Source: Pseudomonadota bacterium | GTDB taxonomy: Bacteria > Pseudomonadota > Alphaproteobacteria > Rhizobiales > Beijerinckiaceae | Length of the DNA: 12,078 bases | Reading direction: 5' to 3' | Assembly (NCBI GenBank): GCA_023393655.1 | Contig: JAEWKP010000091.1 | Coordinates: forward strand, 1 to 12,078 | Shown: piece by piece, positions 1 to 6,122 of the stretch | Position numbering within the stretch: the stretch's first letter is position 1 | Layout: every line of letters starts with the position of its first letter | Made by a program: the position numbers and the translations under genes | The notes under the pieces: generated by a model | The model's database searches: none | Told to the model about the DNA's origin: nothing | What the model saw: only the letters and a program-made list of their open reading frames with translations

Positions 1-177
1 CAGCGCCAGCCCCGACGCGATCAGCGCCGCTCGCACCCGCTCGCGGCTCTCCGCCACCGCCTTGTCGGGCGGGCCGACCAGCACAAAGGCGACGGTGCCG
101 GAGGTGACCTGAACCTGCACGTCGACCGGCCGGGCCTCGATCCCCTCGAACGCCACGGTCGCAACCCGCGTCACCAT
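1..177 (-). CDS. YifB/ComM-family Mg-chelatase-like AAA+ ATPase, N-terminal fragment
   Basis: The reading frame begins at the ATG at 177 on the minus strand and runs off the left edge, giving 59 residues. It starts MVTRVATVAFEGIEARPVDV and contains VQVTSGTVAFVLVGPPDKAV followed by ESRERVRAALIASG. This is the characteristic opening of the YifB/ComM family, a Lon-protease-S5-like N-terminal domain that precedes a Mg-chelatase-type AAA+ ATPase. ComM is known from naturally transformable bacteria as a hexameric helicase that aids branch migration during integration of incoming DNA; family members also occur in non-transformable species. The ATPase domain lies outside the window, so intactness cannot be judged. 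One small oddity is VGPPDKAV where, from memory, family members usually read VGLPD. The gene follows the TRAP permease by 76 bp on the same strand. Nothing suggests a functional link to it. Confidence 0.85.
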   Translation of the reverse strand, partial: MVTRVATVAFEGIEARPVDVQVQVTSGTVAFVLVGPPDKAVAESRERVRAALIASGLAL

Positions 178-253
178 CAGCCCGCTCCCTGCCCCAGCGG
201 GAGGCTAGGGCAGGCGCGGCGGGATTGCAAGAACGTAACGAGAACTTGCAGGA

Positions 254-2422
254 CTATGCGGGCGCGGCGAGCGCCGCGCGGCGGGCGATGACCTGTCGCA
301 CCAGCACCGGCGCCGAGATCAGGAAGCCGAGCACCATCGAGGTGGGCGTGGCCAGGATCATCGGCAGGGCGCCCAGCGCGATCAGGATCCGTTCCCACAT
401 CGTGAGCGGCGCCAGCAGCCAGCCGGCGAAGGCGGCCGACAAGAAGCTGACGCTGACGATGCAGGCGAGCGTCGAGCCGACGAACTGGGTCCAGGTGAAG
501 TCCGGCACCATGATCAGCATGGAGGGCGAGAACACGAAGACGAAGGGAACGAGCACCTTGCCGAGCGCCAGCCGGAAGGCGGTGTTGCCGGTCCGGAACG
601 GGTCGGCGCCCGCCATGCTCGCGCCGGCATAGGCGGAGATCGCGACCGGCGGCGTGATGTCGGCGAGCACTCCGTAATAGAAGACGAAGAAATGGGCCAC
701 GAGCGGGTTGACCCCGAGCATGCCGAGCGCAGGGGCCGCAACCGTCACCATGATGATGTAGTTCGCCGTGGTCGGCACGCCGCAGCCGAGCATGATGCAG
801 ACCGCGCCGGTGAGGATCAGCGTGAAGAACAGCGTCGCCGACTTCAGGTCGAAGGGCAGGATCGGCAGCGTCTCGAGGATGCCGCGCGCCCACTGGTCGG
901 AGAGCGAGGTCACGATCCAGGAGATCTTGAAGCCGACGCCGGTCAGCGTCACCACGCCGACAATGACGCCGACGGTCGCCGCGGCCGCGCCGACGCCGAT
1001 GGCATATTTGGCGCCGAGGATGAAGGCGTCGACCATCTCGTTGACGCGCCGGCGCCCCTCCTCGGAGCGGGTGAGCACGCCGTGCGCCATCACCGCGAAG
1101 GCGGCCAGCGTCAGCGCAAGGTTCACGCCGGGGATGCGCAGGATCTCGGTCGGCGCCGCGATGCCGATGGCCAGGATGAGCCCGACGCCGCTCGCGGCGC
1201 GGTGGCGCGTCAGCCCGATCAGCATGCAGCCGGTGATGCCCCAGAAGGCCGCGAGATAGGGCGTATAGCCGGTGAACAGGATGGTGATCAGCGCGAACAG
1301 CGGCGCGATGGTCGGCCAGTCGCGCGCGAAGACCTCACGGAGCTTGGGAATCTCGGCGTCGGTCAGCCCGCGCATGCCGGAGCGCTTGGCCTCGAAATGC
1401 ACCTGCATCAGCACGCCGAAGAAGTGCATGAAGGCCGGCACGATCGCGGCGATCACGATCGCCGAATAGGGCATGTTGAGGAACTCGACCATCAGGAAGG
1501 CGGCCGCGCCCATGATCGGCGGCGTGATCTGGCCTCCGGTCGCGGCGGTCGATTCGATCGCCGCCGCGAAATGGCGCTGGTAGCCGAGCCGGATCATCAT
1601 CGGGATCGTCAGCGAGCCCACGGTGACGGTGTTGGCGACCGAGGAGCCCGAGATCATGCCGAACAGGGCCGAGCCGAAGATCGAGATCTTTGCCGGCCCG
1701 CCGGCGAAGCGCCCCGCGACCGAGGCCGCGACACCCAGGAACAACCGCCCGAGGCCGACGCGTGTGGCCAGCACGCCGAACAGCACGAAATGGAAGACAT
1801 AGGTCGCGACGACGCCGAGCGCGACGCCATAGACGCCCTGGCTGGTCAGGTAGAGGTGGTTGACGAGGTTCGACCAGGTCGCGCCGGGATGCAGGAAGAT
1901 GCCGGGGAACCAGTTGCCGAAGAGTGCGTAGACGATGGCGAAGAGCGCGATCAGCGGCAGGCCCCAGCCGATGGCGCGACGCGTCGCCTCGATCATCAGG
2001 ACGATGGTGATCGTGCCCATCGCGACGTCGAGTGGCGAGGGATTGCCGACGCGGAAGACAAGGTCCTCGAAGATCCAGGGCACGTAAAGACTGGCGACCG
2101 CGACCGCGATCGCGAAGACCCAGTCATAGAGCGGCACGCCGCCGGGGCGGAAGACGGTCGAGGGATAGACGGTACCGGCCTCGCTTTTGCGCGCGGCGAA
2201 GACGAGGAAGATCAGCCCGAGCACGAAGGCGAGATGGATGCCGCGATGCGTGGTCTCGCGCAGCAGGCCAAAGCCGGCGGTGTAGTAGTGGAAGGCCGAG
2301 AGCGCGAGCAGCAGGCCGCCGATCAGCAGCGCGGTGCCGTGCGGCACCTTGCGGAACTGCATCTCCGGATCGAGTTCTTCCTCGAGCTTGGCGAGTTCGG
2401 CGGCGGAGGGCTGGTTGGCCAT
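254..2422 (-). CDS. TRAP transporter permease, fused 4TM/12TM (TAXI type)
   Basis: This 722-residue integral membrane protein fuses the small (DctQ-like) and large (DctM-like) subunits of a tripartite ATP-independent periplasmic transporter, the arrangement typical of TAXI-type systems. Residues about 25-180 hold the N-terminal hydrophobic segments. The DctM part follows, with the conserved loop GMISGSSVANTVTVGSLTIP at 255-274 and ATGGQITPPIMG near 294-305. The pseudo-repeat of these features in the second half is GCGVPTTANYI from 546 and ADITPPVAISAYAGASMAG further on. The transporter uses an ion gradient (usually Na+ or H+) to import a substrate delivered by the binding protein encoded just upstream at 2605-3585. 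The chosen ATG at 2422 has a GAGG about 8 nt upstream and gives the hydrophilic N-terminus MANQPSAAELAKLEEELD. The sequence does not reveal the substrate; known TAXI substrates include glutamate and 2-oxoglutarate. No frame disruption is seen. Confidence 0.95.
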   Translation of the reverse strand: MANQPSAAELAKLEEELDPEMQFRKVPHGTALLIGGLLLALSAFHYYTAGFGLLRETTHRGIHLAFVLGLIFLVFAARKSEAGTVYPSTVFRPGGVPLYDWVFAIAVAVASLYVPWIFEDLVFRVGNPSPLDVAMGTITIVLMIEATRRAIGWGLPLIALFAIVYALFGNWFPGIFLHPGATWSNLVNHLYLTSQGVYGVALGVVATYVFHFVLFGVLATRVGLGRLFLGVAASVAGRFAGGPAKISIFGSALFGMISGSSVANTVTVGSLTIPMMIRLGYQRHFAAAIESTAATGGQITPPIMGAAAFLMVEFLNMPYSAIVIAAIVPAFMHFFGVLMQVHFEAKRSGMRGLTDAEIPKLREVFARDWPTIAPLFALITILFTGYTPYLAAFWGITGCMLIGLTRHRAASGVGLILAIGIAAPTEILRIPGVNLALTLAAFAVMAHGVLTRSEEGRRRVNEMVDAFILGAKYAIGVGAAAATVGVIVGVVTLTGVGFKISWIVTSLSDQWARGILETLPILPFDLKSATLFFTLILTGAVCIMLGCGVPTTANYIIMVTVAAPALGMLGVNPLVAHFFVFYYGVLADITPPVAISAYAGASMAGADPFRTGNTAFRLALGKVLVPFVFVFSPSMLIMVPDFTWTQFVGSTLACIVSVSFLSAAFAGWLLAPLTMWERILIALGALPMILATPTSMVLGFLISAPVLVRQVIARRAALAAPA

Positions 2423-2483
2423 GGGAAGAACCTCGGCGGTCGAGCTGAGAGCAGCGCGATCCGCGCTTGTAAAATAAAAGCGT

Positions 2484-2577
2484 CGTCATCCCGGCCGGAG
2501 CGTAGCGTAGAGACGGGATCCATGCCGGAACGGTTCCAGAATGGATCCCGGGTCGGGCTTGCCCGCCCGGGATGACG
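2484..2577. repeat. 94-bp nested palindromic intergenic element (REP/BIME-like)
   Basis: The outer arms CGTCATCCCGG (2484-2494) and CCGGGATGACG (2567-2577) are perfect 11-bp inverted repeats. Inside them GGGATCCAT (2515-2523) pairs perfectly with ATGGATCCC (2541-2549), and the core GGAAC-G-GTTCC (2527-2537) is a third inverted pair. The whole element can therefore fold as a nested hairpin on either strand. It fills most of the 182-bp gap between the TRAP binding-protein gene and its permease gene. Elements with GTCATCCCGG ends and a GGATCC core recur between genes in alphaproteobacterial genomes as I recall them; copy number here cannot be measured. In the transcript it could stabilise the upstream mRNA or partly terminate transcription, so that binding protein exceeds permease. 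There is no T-tract, so it is not a classical terminator. Confidence 0.8.
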
Positions 2578-2604
2578 GATCAGATGTATGGATGCGGGGT
2601 CTGC

Positions 2605-3585
2605 TTACTTCAGCAGGCCGGCTTCCTTGTAGAACTTCTCGGCGCCGGGATGCAGCGGCACGCCCTGCAGGCCCGACAGCGCGGTTTCCTTGCGGATCAC
2701 CTTGCCCTTGGCATGGCCGGCGTCGAGCGCGGCGCGGGCCTTGTCGCTCCACAGGCCCTTGGTCACGGCATACACCGTGTCGGCCGAGATCTTCGACGAG
2801 GTGACCCAGTGGGCGCCGACCGCGACGGTCTTCACCGCACCGACATCCTTGTAGGTGCCGGCCGGGATCTCGTCGGCGGCGAAGAAGGGCGATTCCTTGG
2901 CAAGCTTCTCGGCCGGGGCGCCGGTGATCGGCAGGATGTCGATGCCCGAGCCGGTCGAGGCGAGCTCCGAGATCGCCGCCGCCGGATAGCCGCCGGTGAA
3001 GAAGAAGGCATCGACCGAGCCGTCCTTCATCTTCTCGGCCGCCTGGTTCGGCTTGAGATACTCGGCGGTGATGTCCTTCTCGGTGACGCCGAAGGCGGCG
3101 AGGATCGCCTTGGCGTTCAGAAGCGTGCCGGAGCCCGGCTCGTCGAGCGAGACCTTCTTGCCCTTGAGATCGGCGACGCTCTTCACGTTCGAGGCCTTGC
3201 GGACGACGAGGTGGACGCTCTCGGGATAGAGATTGGCGATGGAGCGCAGTTCGGCGACCTTCGGCTTGCCCTCGTAGACGCCGGTACCGGAATAGGCCCA
3301 GAAGGCGACGTCAGCCTGCACAAAGCCGGATTCGGCCGCGCCGCCGACGATGGCGTTGACATTGGCGACCGAGCCGTTGCTGGCGACGGCGGTCGCGACG
3401 AGCTGCGGCGGGGCGGAGATCGCGTTCGCGATCAGGCCGCCGAGCGGGTAATAGGTGCCGGCCGTGCCGCCGGTGCCGATGCGGAAGAAGGCCGGGGCCT
3501 GGGCGACGGCGATGCCGGCTACCAGCGCCACGGCGCCGAGCGCGAGGCCGGCGGCGGTCAATTTCGAACGAAGACGCAGAGACAT
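2605..3585 (-). CDS. TAXI-family TRAP transporter solute-binding protein
   Basis: This 326-residue periplasmic protein is the substrate receptor of the TRAP system. It has a Sec signal peptide: a basic start (MSLRLRSK), a hydrophobic core to about residue 27 and an AVAQA cleavage region at 26-30. The mature protein opens with FFRIGTGGTAGTYYPLGGLI, the hallmark start of TAXI (TRAP-associated extracytoplasmic immunogenic) proteins. Further family traits are VRKASNVKSVADLKGKKVSL with the following DEPGSGT, and FFTGGYPAAAISEL in the second lobe. The start at 3585 is supported by a strong AGGGAGG Shine-Dalgarno (3594-3600) at 8-nt spacing. It is transcribed first, followed after 182 bp by the fused permease, the usual order for these pairs. 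The ligand is unknown; TAXI proteins bind small organic acids or amino acids, but no residue here lets me choose. Confidence 0.94.
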   Translation of the reverse strand: MSLRLRSKLTAAGLALGAVALVAGIAVAQAPAFFRIGTGGTAGTYYPLGGLIANAISAPPQLVATAVASNGSVANVNAIVGGAAESGFVQADVAFWAYSGTGVYEGKPKVAELRSIANLYPESVHLVVRKASNVKSVADLKGKKVSLDEPGSGTLLNAKAILAAFGVTEKDITAEYLKPNQAAEKMKDGSVDAFFFTGGYPAAAISELASTGSGIDILPITGAPAEKLAKESPFFAADEIPAGTYKDVGAVKTVAVGAHWVTSSKISADTVYAVTKGLWSDKARAALDAGHAKGKVIRKETALSGLQGVPLHPGAEKFYKEAGLLK

Positions 3586-3848
3586 TCAGTCAACCTCCCT
3601 TGAAAGCGGGCAATCTCGGCAGGATCGGACGCGGGATCAATCGGAAATTGGACTCAGGCGGTGCGATCAACAGCGATCTGGCCGGATGTGACGGTTTTCG
3701 GGGCGCGAAAACTGGCCAGGCATGCAGTGAGGGCATTGCCGTGGTGCCGGCTCATGAAATTGTGCGGGCGGCGGCGATCCTCTAGAGCCTTCGACCGCGT
3801 CACGAGGCGGGAATCGGCCTGCCGGGGACGCCGCGGGACTTAGCCGAG
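3586..3848. promoter_or_regulatory. Divergent intergenic region between TRAP operon and fsr-like gene
   Basis: This 263-bp gap separates two divergently transcribed units and must carry promoters for both, but I cannot assign -35/-10 boxes with confidence. The clearest structure is a perfect 7-bp inverted repeat, GTTTTCG (3694-3700) and CGAAAAC (3706-3712), with a 5-nt spacer. It could be an operator or a small hairpin. Short frames that cross the gap show no family resemblance and no ribosome binding site, so I read the gap as non-coding. Confidence 0.45.
3594..3600 (-). promoter_or_regulatory. Ribosome binding site of the TAXI binding-protein gene
   Basis: On the minus strand AGGGAGG lies 8 nt before the ATG at 3585. 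It is one of the two strongest Shine-Dalgarno sequences in the window. It fixes the start of the secreted protein and fits the high expression expected for a periplasmic receptor. Confidence 0.75.
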
Positions 3849-5069
3849 ATGACCGCCAGCGCGCCGACCGCCTCCTTGCCGCAACGGGCCATGATGCCGG
3901 TGCTGATCGCGCTGAGCTTCACGCATCTGCTCAACGACATGATCCAGTCGCTGATCCCGGCGATCTATCCGATCATCAAGGAAGCCTACCGGCTCGACTT
4001 CGGCCAGATCGGCCTGATCACGCTGACCTTCCAGGTCTCGGCTTCGCTGCTGCAGCCGGCCGTCGGGCTCTATACCGACAAGCACCCGATGCCCTATTCG
4101 ATGGTGGTCGGCATGGGCTTCACGCTGTCCGGGTTGATCGGGCTCGCCTATGCCGGCAGCTACGGCTTCCTGCTGCTCTCGGCGGCCTGCGTCGGCATCG
4201 GCTCCGCGATCTTTCACCCCGAGGCGACGCGGATGGCGCGCAATGCCTCCGGCGGGCAGCACGGGTTGGCGCAGGGCATCTTCCAGGTCGGCGGGCAGAC
4301 GGGCGGGGCGCTCGGGCCATTGCTCGCAGCCTTCGTCATCGTGCCGCGCGGGCAGGGCAGCCTCGCCTGGTTCTCGGTCGCGGCACTCATCGCGATGATG
4401 CTGATGGTCTGGACGGCTGCGAGCTATGCGCGGCTCGACAAGGCGCGGCCGCCGAAGGCTGCAGCGGCTGCGGCGCCGGCCCGTCCGGGCAAGCGCTCGG
4501 TCGCCTTCGCGATCACGATCCTGATCATCCTGCTGTTCTCGAAGAACGCCTATTCGGCGAGCTTCTCCTCGTTCTACACCTTCTATCTGATGGGCAAGTT
4601 CGGCATCTCGATCCAGAATTCGCAGGTGATGCTGTTCCTGTTCCTCGCCTCCTCGGCGGCGGGCGCGCTGTTCGGTGGCATGCTGGGCGACCGGATCGGC
4701 CGCAACAAGATCATCTGGTTCTCGATCCTGGGCGCGCTGCCGTTCACGCTGATCCTGCCCTATGCCGACCTGTTCTGGACCGGCGTACTGACCATCGTGA
4801 TCAACCTGATCATGTCGAGCGCCTTCGCCGCGATCCTGATCTATGCGCTGGAACTGCTGCCGGGTCGCGTCGGGCTGGTCGGCGGCTTCTTCTACGGGCT
4901 GTCCTTCGGGCTTGGCGGGCTGGCCGCCGCGCTGCTCGGCGAGTTCGCCGACATTCTCGGCATCGAGACGGTCTACAAGATCTGCTCGTTCATCCCGCTG
5001 ATGGGCCTGCTCGCCTGGTTCCTGCCGCGCCTGAGCGAGGGCACGCGCGGCGCGAGGGTCGGGCATTAG
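3849..5069 (+). CDS. fsr: MFS exporter, fosmidomycin resistance protein (Fsr) family
   Basis: This 406-residue major facilitator protein matches E. coli Fsr (also 406 residues) over long stretches that I recognise by eye. These are HLLNDMIQSLIPAIYP (26-41), GQIGLITLTFQVSASLLQP (52-70), TDKHPMPYS (76-84), IFHPEATRMAR (121-131) and SGGQHGLAQGIFQVGGQTGG shortly after. Twelve membrane segments are expected in two six-helix halves, joined by an Ala/Pro/Lys-rich cytoplasmic linker around 195-217. Fsr exports fosmidomycin, an inhibitor of DXP reductoisomerase in isoprenoid synthesis, by proton antiport; the natural substrate is unsettled and the protein here may serve another amphiphile. The ATG at 3849 has only a weak CCGAG before it, and the alternative Met15/Met16 has nothing better. 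The gene stands alone, divergent from the TRAP operon and convergent with the SOD gene. Confidence 0.9.
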   Translation: MTASAPTASLPQRAMMPVLIALSFTHLLNDMIQSLIPAIYPIIKEAYRLDFGQIGLITLTFQVSASLLQPAVGLYTDKHPMPYSMVVGMGFTLSGLIGLAYAGSYGFLLLSAACVGIGSAIFHPEATRMARNASGGQHGLAQGIFQVGGQTGGALGPLLAAFVIVPRGQGSLAWFSVAALIAMMLMVWTAASYARLDKARPPKAAAAAAPARPGKRSVAFAITILIILLFSKNAYSASFSSFYTFYLMGKFGISIQNSQVMLFLFLASSAAGALFGGMLGDRIGRNKIIWFSILGALPFTLILPYADLFWTGVLTIVINLIMSSAFAAILIYALELLPGRVGLVGGFFYGLSFGLGGLAAALLGEFADILGIETVYKICSFIPLMGLLAWFLPRLSEGTRGARVGH

Positions 5070-5080
5070 GCGGCTTGCGC

Positions 5081-5111
5081 CGTCATGCTCGGGCTGGATC
5101 CGAGCATGACG
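5081..5111. terminator. Bidirectional hairpin between convergent fsr and SOD genes
   Basis: CGTCATGCTCGG (5081-5092) and CCGAGCATGACG (5100-5111) are perfect 12-bp inverted arms around a 7-nt loop. The hairpin begins 11 bp after the stop of the fsr-like gene and 16 bp after the minus-strand stop of the SOD gene, where a shared terminator would sit. No run of T follows on either strand, so Rho-independent action is uncertain. The arms resemble those of the 2484-2577 element (GTCAT and CGG ends, GGATC inside), so it may be a short member of the same repeat class used as a 3' end stabiliser. Confidence 0.6.
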
Positions 5112-5127
5112 TTAAGGGCAATGCCTC

Positions 5128-5874
5128 TCAGAGCGCGAGCTTGTCGGCCTTGGCGGCGGCGTAGCGCTCGTTGACCTTCTTCCAGTCGACCACGTTCCAC
5201 CAGCCCTTGAGATAGTCGGCGCGGCGGTTCTGGTACTTCAGGTAATAGGCGTGCTCCCAGACGTCGTTGCCGAGCAGGACCATCTGCTTGTCCATGATCG
5301 GGCTGTCCTGGTTCGGCTTGCCGAGCAGGGCGAGCTTGCCGGCCTTGTCGACGGTGACGAAGACCCAGCCCGAGCCGAAGACGCGCAGGCCCGCCGCCTC
5401 GAAATCGGCTTTGAACTTGTCGAAGCCGCCGAGATCGCGGGTGATCGCCTCCGCGACCTCGCCGGTCGGCGCGCCGCCGGCGCCCGGTGCCATGATCTCC
5501 CAGAACATGCTGTGGTTGGCATGGCCGCCGCCATTGTTGCGGACGAGGGTGCGGATGCTGTCCGGGAGCTGGCCGAGATCGGCGATCAGCTCTGCGACCG
5601 AAGCCTTGGCGATGACGCCGTTGTCCTTGGCGGCATTGTTCAGCGCGGCGACATAGGCCGCATGGTGACGGCTGTAATGGATATCCATCGTAGCCGCGTC
5701 GATATGCGGCTCGAGCGCATTGGCCTCGTAGGCGCGCTTCGGCAGCGAAAACGGGCCGGCCGGTGCTGCCGGCGCGGCGGCCTGCGCCCAGACCTTCGGG
5801 GCGGCGGCGACGGCGACCGCAGCGGCACCCAGGCCGATCAGGCTGCGGCGGGAGACGGCGGACATTGCGGCCAT
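5128..5874 (-). CDS. Superoxide dismutase, Mn type, with Tat signal peptide
   Basis: This 248-residue enzyme converts superoxide to oxygen and hydrogen peroxide. All four metal ligands of the Fe/Mn family are present: His66 (MDIHYSRHH), His121 (GGGHANHSMFW), Asp204 and His208 (NDVWEHAYYL). The Mn-type signature is also present, with Gly residues at 115-117 and the active-site Gln189 in NQDSP; Fe enzymes instead carry the Gln in the N-terminal domain. The first 31 residues form a twin-arginine signal, SRRSLIGLG at 8-16 followed by an Ala-rich core and an Ala-Gln-Ala cleavage region, so the folded, metal-loaded enzyme is probably exported to the periplasm. I start it at 5874 because GGAGG lies 6 nt upstream. 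The frame stays open to 5919, adding 15 residues, but that start has no ribosome site and buries the Tat motif. Cambialistic metal use remains possible. Confidence 0.93.
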   Translation of the reverse strand: MAAMSAVSRRSLIGLGAAAVAVAAAPKVWAQAAAPAAPAGPFSLPKRAYEANALEPHIDAATMDIHYSRHHAAYVAALNNAAKDNGVIAKASVAELIADLGQLPDSIRTLVRNNGGGHANHSMFWEIMAPGAGGAPTGEVAEAITRDLGGFDKFKADFEAAGLRVFGSGWVFVTVDKAGKLALLGKPNQDSPIMDKQMVLLGNDVWEHAYYLKYQNRRADYLKGWWNVVDWKKVNERYAAAKADKLAL

Positions 5875-5880
5875 GGAATT

Positions 5881-5885
5881 CCTCC
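5881..5885 (-). promoter_or_regulatory. Ribosome binding site that sets the SOD start
   Basis: GGAGG on the minus strand, 6 nt before the ATG at 5874, selects MAAMSAVSRR as the N-terminus over the longer frame beginning at 5919. This puts the twin-arginine motif at residues 9-10, as expected for a Tat signal peptide. Confidence 0.8.
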
Positions 5886-6106
5886 GGAAAGCGTTGGGGC
5901 GTCTTGGCTTCCTGCTCAACGCGCGTGTCCCGTTGCGGGTCCGCCGTCGATCGCTCCAGCTATAGCACGGCCCAGCACAGCGGTTGACCTAAGGGCAGCA
6001 TCACAATCCCGCCGTGCATGACGAAAGTGGTAAATTACCGGAACAGGCTCTTAACCGGCGATTTACCGCGTTTCTCTACGGTTCAGACAAGAAATCCTCT
6101 CGGGTT
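5886..6106. promoter_or_regulatory. Divergent control region of SOD and chemotaxis operon
   Basis: This stretch separates the minus-strand SOD gene from the plus-strand chemotaxis operon. For SOD, TATAGC on the minus strand (5961-5966) is a tolerable -10 box without a clear -35. Toward the che operon the sequence from about 6018 to 6105 is clearly richer in A and T than its surroundings. It carries three TTACC/TAACC-like motifs (6035-6039, 6052-6056, 6063-6067) and a GGTAAAT/ATTTACC inverted pair (6029-6035 and 6061-6067). I treat it as promoter and 5' leader. An in-frame ATG at 6018 has no ribosome site. Confidence 0.5.
6051..6066 (+). promoter_or_regulatory. Candidate CtrA-type binding box upstream of the che operon
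   Basis: TTAA (6051-6054), seven bases, then TTTAC (6062-6066) matches the alphaproteobacterial CtrA consensus TTAA-N7-TTAAC at 8 of 9 fixed positions with exact spacing. It lies 57-72 bp before the first chemotaxis ATG, a plausible promoter position. CtrA controls motility and chemotaxis genes in many alphaproteobacteria, which supports the reading. A chance match in a relatively AT-rich leader is still possible. Confidence 0.5.
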
Positions 6107-6113
6107 GAAGGGG
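6107..6113 (+). promoter_or_regulatory. Ribosome binding site that sets the soluble receptor start
   Basis: GAAGGGG ends 9 nt before the ATG at 6123. It supports that start over the in-frame ATG at 6018, which has no purine-rich tract before it and would translate the AT-rich leader. Confidence 0.6.
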
Positions 6114-6122
6114 CGTCCCGCC

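Noticed and set aside
188..214. CCTGCCC/GGGCAGG hairpin between the TRAP permease and the YifB-like gene as terminator
   Set aside because: The stem is 7 bp with a 13-nt loop, a competing 6-bp hairpin (181-186 with 196-201) overlaps it, and no T-tract follows. It is too weak to call.
692..2575. 627-residue plus-strand frame opposite the TRAP permease
   Set aside because: It has the same Arg/Asp/Gly/His-rich shadow composition, no ribosome site and no family resemblance. The minus strand encodes clear TRAP motifs.
3600..3843. Small plus-strand frames in the TRAP/fsr gap
   Set aside because: They are about 60 residues long with no ribosome site, no recognisable motif and mutual overlap in different frames.
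3840..5066. 408-residue minus-strand frame opposite the fsr-like gene
   Set aside because: It is a low-complexity Arg/Asp/Gln-rich mirror of an MFS gene that shows close similarity to Fsr.
5875..5919. SOD start at 5919 adding 15 residues
   Set aside because: GGAGG lies 6 nt before the ATG at 5874, and the extension would move the Tat motif away from the N-terminus.
6018..6122. N-terminal extension of the soluble receptor beginning at the ATG at 6018
   Set aside because: It has no ribosome site, the sequence is AT-richer than coding DNA here, and it contains the CtrA-like box. The ATG at 6123 has GAAGGGG at a 9-nt spacing.
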